Source: JAAFHB01 sp963677935
GTDB lineage: Bacteria > Bacteroidota > Bacteroidia > Bacteroidales > Prolixibacteraceae
Assembly (NCBI GenBank): GCA_963677935.2
Contig: CAXXEH010000003.1
Coordinates: forward strand, 4,960,001 to 5,024,000
Length of the DNA: 64,000 bases
Reading direction: 5' to 3'
The translations under genes were made by a program, and so were the position numbers. Positions 62,433-64,000 of the stretch are shown here, piece after piece. Every line of letters starts with the position of its first letter. The stretch's first letter is position 1. A model generated the notes under the pieces. It saw only the letters and a program-made list of their open reading frames with translations, was not told the DNA's origin and ran no database searches.

Positions 62433-62531
62433 CCGGACAAATTGGGGGGGACTTAGCCATCGATAAAACGGAATATTTCCTTGTACTTGCTTCCGAAAAA
62501 TGGCGATACCGGTAGAATAAAAACAGTTAAA

Positions 62532-63122
62532 TTAAAGGAACAGACTCACAAATAACATATTTATCAGCAAGGAATTGTCCATGTTTAGGCGCAGGTATTT
62601 TAAGGCTTTTACCATGTGGTTTTCAACCGTATTTTTCGATATTCCCAATTGTTCTGCAATTTCAGGATATGTCAAGCCTTCCTCCCTGTGTAAAAGGTAA
62701 ACCTGTTTCTGCCTGTCGGGTAAATTAGCAATCAGTTTTTCAACCTGGCTGTTTAGTTCGTTAAATTCAATCTGACTGATGATGTTTGGGGTGAAGTTAA
62801 TCGTAGCAGAATTTTTCAGGTGTTCGAGGTATTTATTATTGCTGATTCTTTTACGGATGAGGTCAATCGAATGATTATACGCGATGGTAAAAATGTAAGA
62901 ATTCAATAATTTGTAATCTTCGAGCTTTTGCCTCGACTCCCAGATTTTTACAAAGACTTCCTGCACAATATCGTCAACTTCAGCCTCATTTTTTAAAATC
63001 TTGAATATGAATGAAAACAATTTATGGCTGTACAGCTCATAAACCTGGTCAAAAGCCACCATATCCCCATTTTTCAAACGAGTCAAAAGTTCGTGTGTAA
63101 TATTGTCCTGGCTTAGTTTCAA
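62532..63122 (-). CDS. ECF RNA polymerase sigma factor (FecI-like)
   Basis: A 196-residue ECF factor. Region 2 contains FDQVYELYSHKLFSFIFKIL, DDIVQEVFVKIWESRQKL and the core DNA-melting helix YIFTIAYNHSIDLIRKR. Region 4 contains LPDRQKQVYLLHREEGLTYP and EIAEQLGISKNTVENHMVKA, the helix-turn-helix that binds the -35 region. It has no extra C-terminal domain. With the FecR protein and the STN-bearing SusC it makes a complete surface-signalling set for this locus. Confidence 0.94.
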   Translation of the reverse strand: MKLSQDNITHELLTRLKNGDMVAFDQVYELYSHKLFSFIFKILKNEAEVDDIVQEVFVKIWESRQKLEDYKLLNSYIFTIAYNHSIDLIRKRISNNKYLEHLKNSATINFTPNIISQIEFNELNSQVEKLIANLPDRQKQVYLLHREEGLTYPEIAEQLGISKNTVENHMVKALKYLRLNMDNSLLINMLFVSLFL

Positions 63123-63203
63123 CGTCAGTTTGGATTTGAGATTTCAAGGGGTTAAAACTACAAAAAAGTGTGGATGGTTTCGAACTGGTAATGAATAAAT
63201 CAG

Positions 63204-63211
63204 CAAACTTA
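63204..63211 (-). promoter_or_regulatory. Possible promoter -7 box of the ECF sigma gene
   Basis: The minus strand reads TAAGTTTG, matching TAnnTTTG, about 80 bp upstream of the sigma start and 3 bp past the kdsB stop. The -33 element is not clear. Confidence 0.35.
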
Positions 63212-63213
63212 CG

Positions 63214-63978
63214 CTAAAGGTAGTATTTCTCAATTCCCCCTGCAATCGCCTTCTCCAAATCTTCAGGAGTATCAATCCCAAAATTGTCAGAGTCGGTGAT
63301 GTTGGTTTTAATTTTAAATCCGTATTCCAGCCAGCGTAATTGTTCAAGTGACTCCACCTTTTCAACCAGCACTTCGGAGAGTTTTGCCAGTTCCTGCAGA
63401 ACCGAAAATTGGTATGCATACAAACCTACATGACCATAAAAAGGGTAGTTTTCGAGCCATTTCGATTCATCAACCCCGAAAATATGGGGGATGGGTGAAC
63501 GACTAAAATATATTGCATTTTGTTCATGATCAAGGATTACCTTTACCATGTCGGGGCGAAAGATATCTTCATTGATGAGTATTGGCTGAATTAAAGTGGC
63601 AATCTCGGTGTTGGGTGATCCTGTGAAACATTCCATGATCAGCTCAATCTCATGAGGTTGCATAAATGGCTCGTCGCCCTGGATATTTACCACTACATCA
63701 TAGACTTTACCTGTTAATTCTGCCGCTTTCAAAGCCGCTTCGGCACAACGGTCGGTACCGCTTCGGTGATTCAATGAGGTCATTACGACATTGCCGCCAA
63801 ACCCTTTTACCGCATCGACAATTCGTTCATCATCAGTTGCCACCCAAACCTCGTCCATCGCTTTTTGTGCCTGTTCATACACACGTTGAATCATAGTTTT
63901 GCCGCAAATATCTGCTAACGATTTCCCCGGGAACCGTGTAGATTGGTAACGTGAAGGTATTATTCCAATAAAGTTCAT
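63214..63978 (-). CDS. kdsB: 3-deoxy-manno-octulosonate cytidylyltransferase (CMP-KDO synthetase)
   Basis: Activates KDO with CTP for lipopolysaccharide core synthesis, in the cytosol. It has 254 residues, the usual size. The nucleotide-binding N-terminus GIIPSRYQSTRFPGKSLADI, NIQGDEPFMQPHEIELIM (metal and CTP contacts), YFSRSPIPHIFG and YPFYGHVGLYAYQFSVLQEL are all family hallmarks. LEQLRWLEYGFKIKT near the C-terminus completes the fold. It is the only gene in the window tied to outer-membrane LPS and marks the return to core chromosome. Confidence 0.95.
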   Translation of the reverse strand: MNFIGIIPSRYQSTRFPGKSLADICGKTMIQRVYEQAQKAMDEVWVATDDERIVDAVKGFGGNVVMTSLNHRSGTDRCAEAALKAAELTGKVYDVVVNIQGDEPFMQPHEIELIMECFTGSPNTEIATLIQPILINEDIFRPDMVKVILDHEQNAIYFSRSPIPHIFGVDESKWLENYPFYGHVGLYAYQFSVLQELAKLSEVLVEKVESLEQLRWLEYGFKIKTNITDSDNFGIDTPEDLEKAIAGGIEKYYL

Positions 63979-64000
63979 ACGTTTATAATTTGCTTCAAAA

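Overview
The window is chromosomal DNA from a member of the Bacteroidota, most likely a Bacteroidales/Marinilabiliales-type environmental anaerobe. The evidence is a SusC/SusD pair under an ECF sigma factor and a FecR anti-sigma factor, promoters with the TAnnTTTG -7 box of this phylum, arrays of ~800-residue FtsX/MacB-type ABC permeases ending in NPVEALRYE, an AmmeMemoRadiSam cluster and GxxExxY-type repeat elements. No rRNA, tRNA or CRISPR array was seen.

Layout. 0-3.6 kb (minus): end-truncated MgtC/DUF4010 membrane protein, then aroB-aroA of the shikimate pathway. 3.6-9.6 kb: a small membrane protein, then an AmmeMemoRadiSam cluster (MEMO-AMMECR1 fusion, a membrane protein with a spermidine-synthase-like domain, radical SAM enzyme), with a collapsed four-helix-bundle gene inside it. 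9.7-11.9 kb: a B12-binding-type radical SAM protein. 12.0-14.7 kb (minus): sensor kinase and NtrC-type sigma-54 activator. 14.8-47.0 kb (plus): a near-consensus sigma-54 promoter, one HlyD-type adaptor, four ABC ATPases and ten ABC permeases. 47.0-50.3 kb (minus): CDGSH protein, PfkB sugar kinase and glycogen branching enzyme. 50.3-53.0 kb: an accessory islet between two 249-bp direct repeats, holding a DUF4143 ATPase, an HsdS fragment and a toxin-antitoxin pair with a nonsense mutation in the toxin. 53.0-63.1 kb (minus): ECF sigma, FecR, SusC with STN domain, SusD and two tandem secreted proteins of unknown function. 63.2-64.0 kb: kdsB.

The most unusual part is the 34-kb ABC array. Many of its permeases share nearly identical DNA in their last ~250 bp, although their bodies are very different. 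Short inverted-repeat elements sit directly behind permease stop codons. Four copies (type A) share perfect 16-bp ends and carry the 3' end of a GxxExxY gene; a second type (B) has related ends, and one copy carries a complete GxxExxY gene. Several elements are followed by orphan copies of the 63-bp permease tail, giving a tail-element-tail arrangement, and a YoeB-type toxin-antitoxin module lies between two such orphan tails. I infer that the conserved tail is a recombination hot spot by which the array gains, loses and reshuffles genes; whether the elements actively target it cannot be decided from this sequence alone.

How the genes work together (inference): the kinase/regulator pair probably switches on the efflux array through sigma-54 in response to an envelope signal. 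The SusCD locus probably senses its own substrate through the STN domain, FecR and the ECF factor. The two secreted proteins downstream of SusD are candidates for the substrate-processing step.
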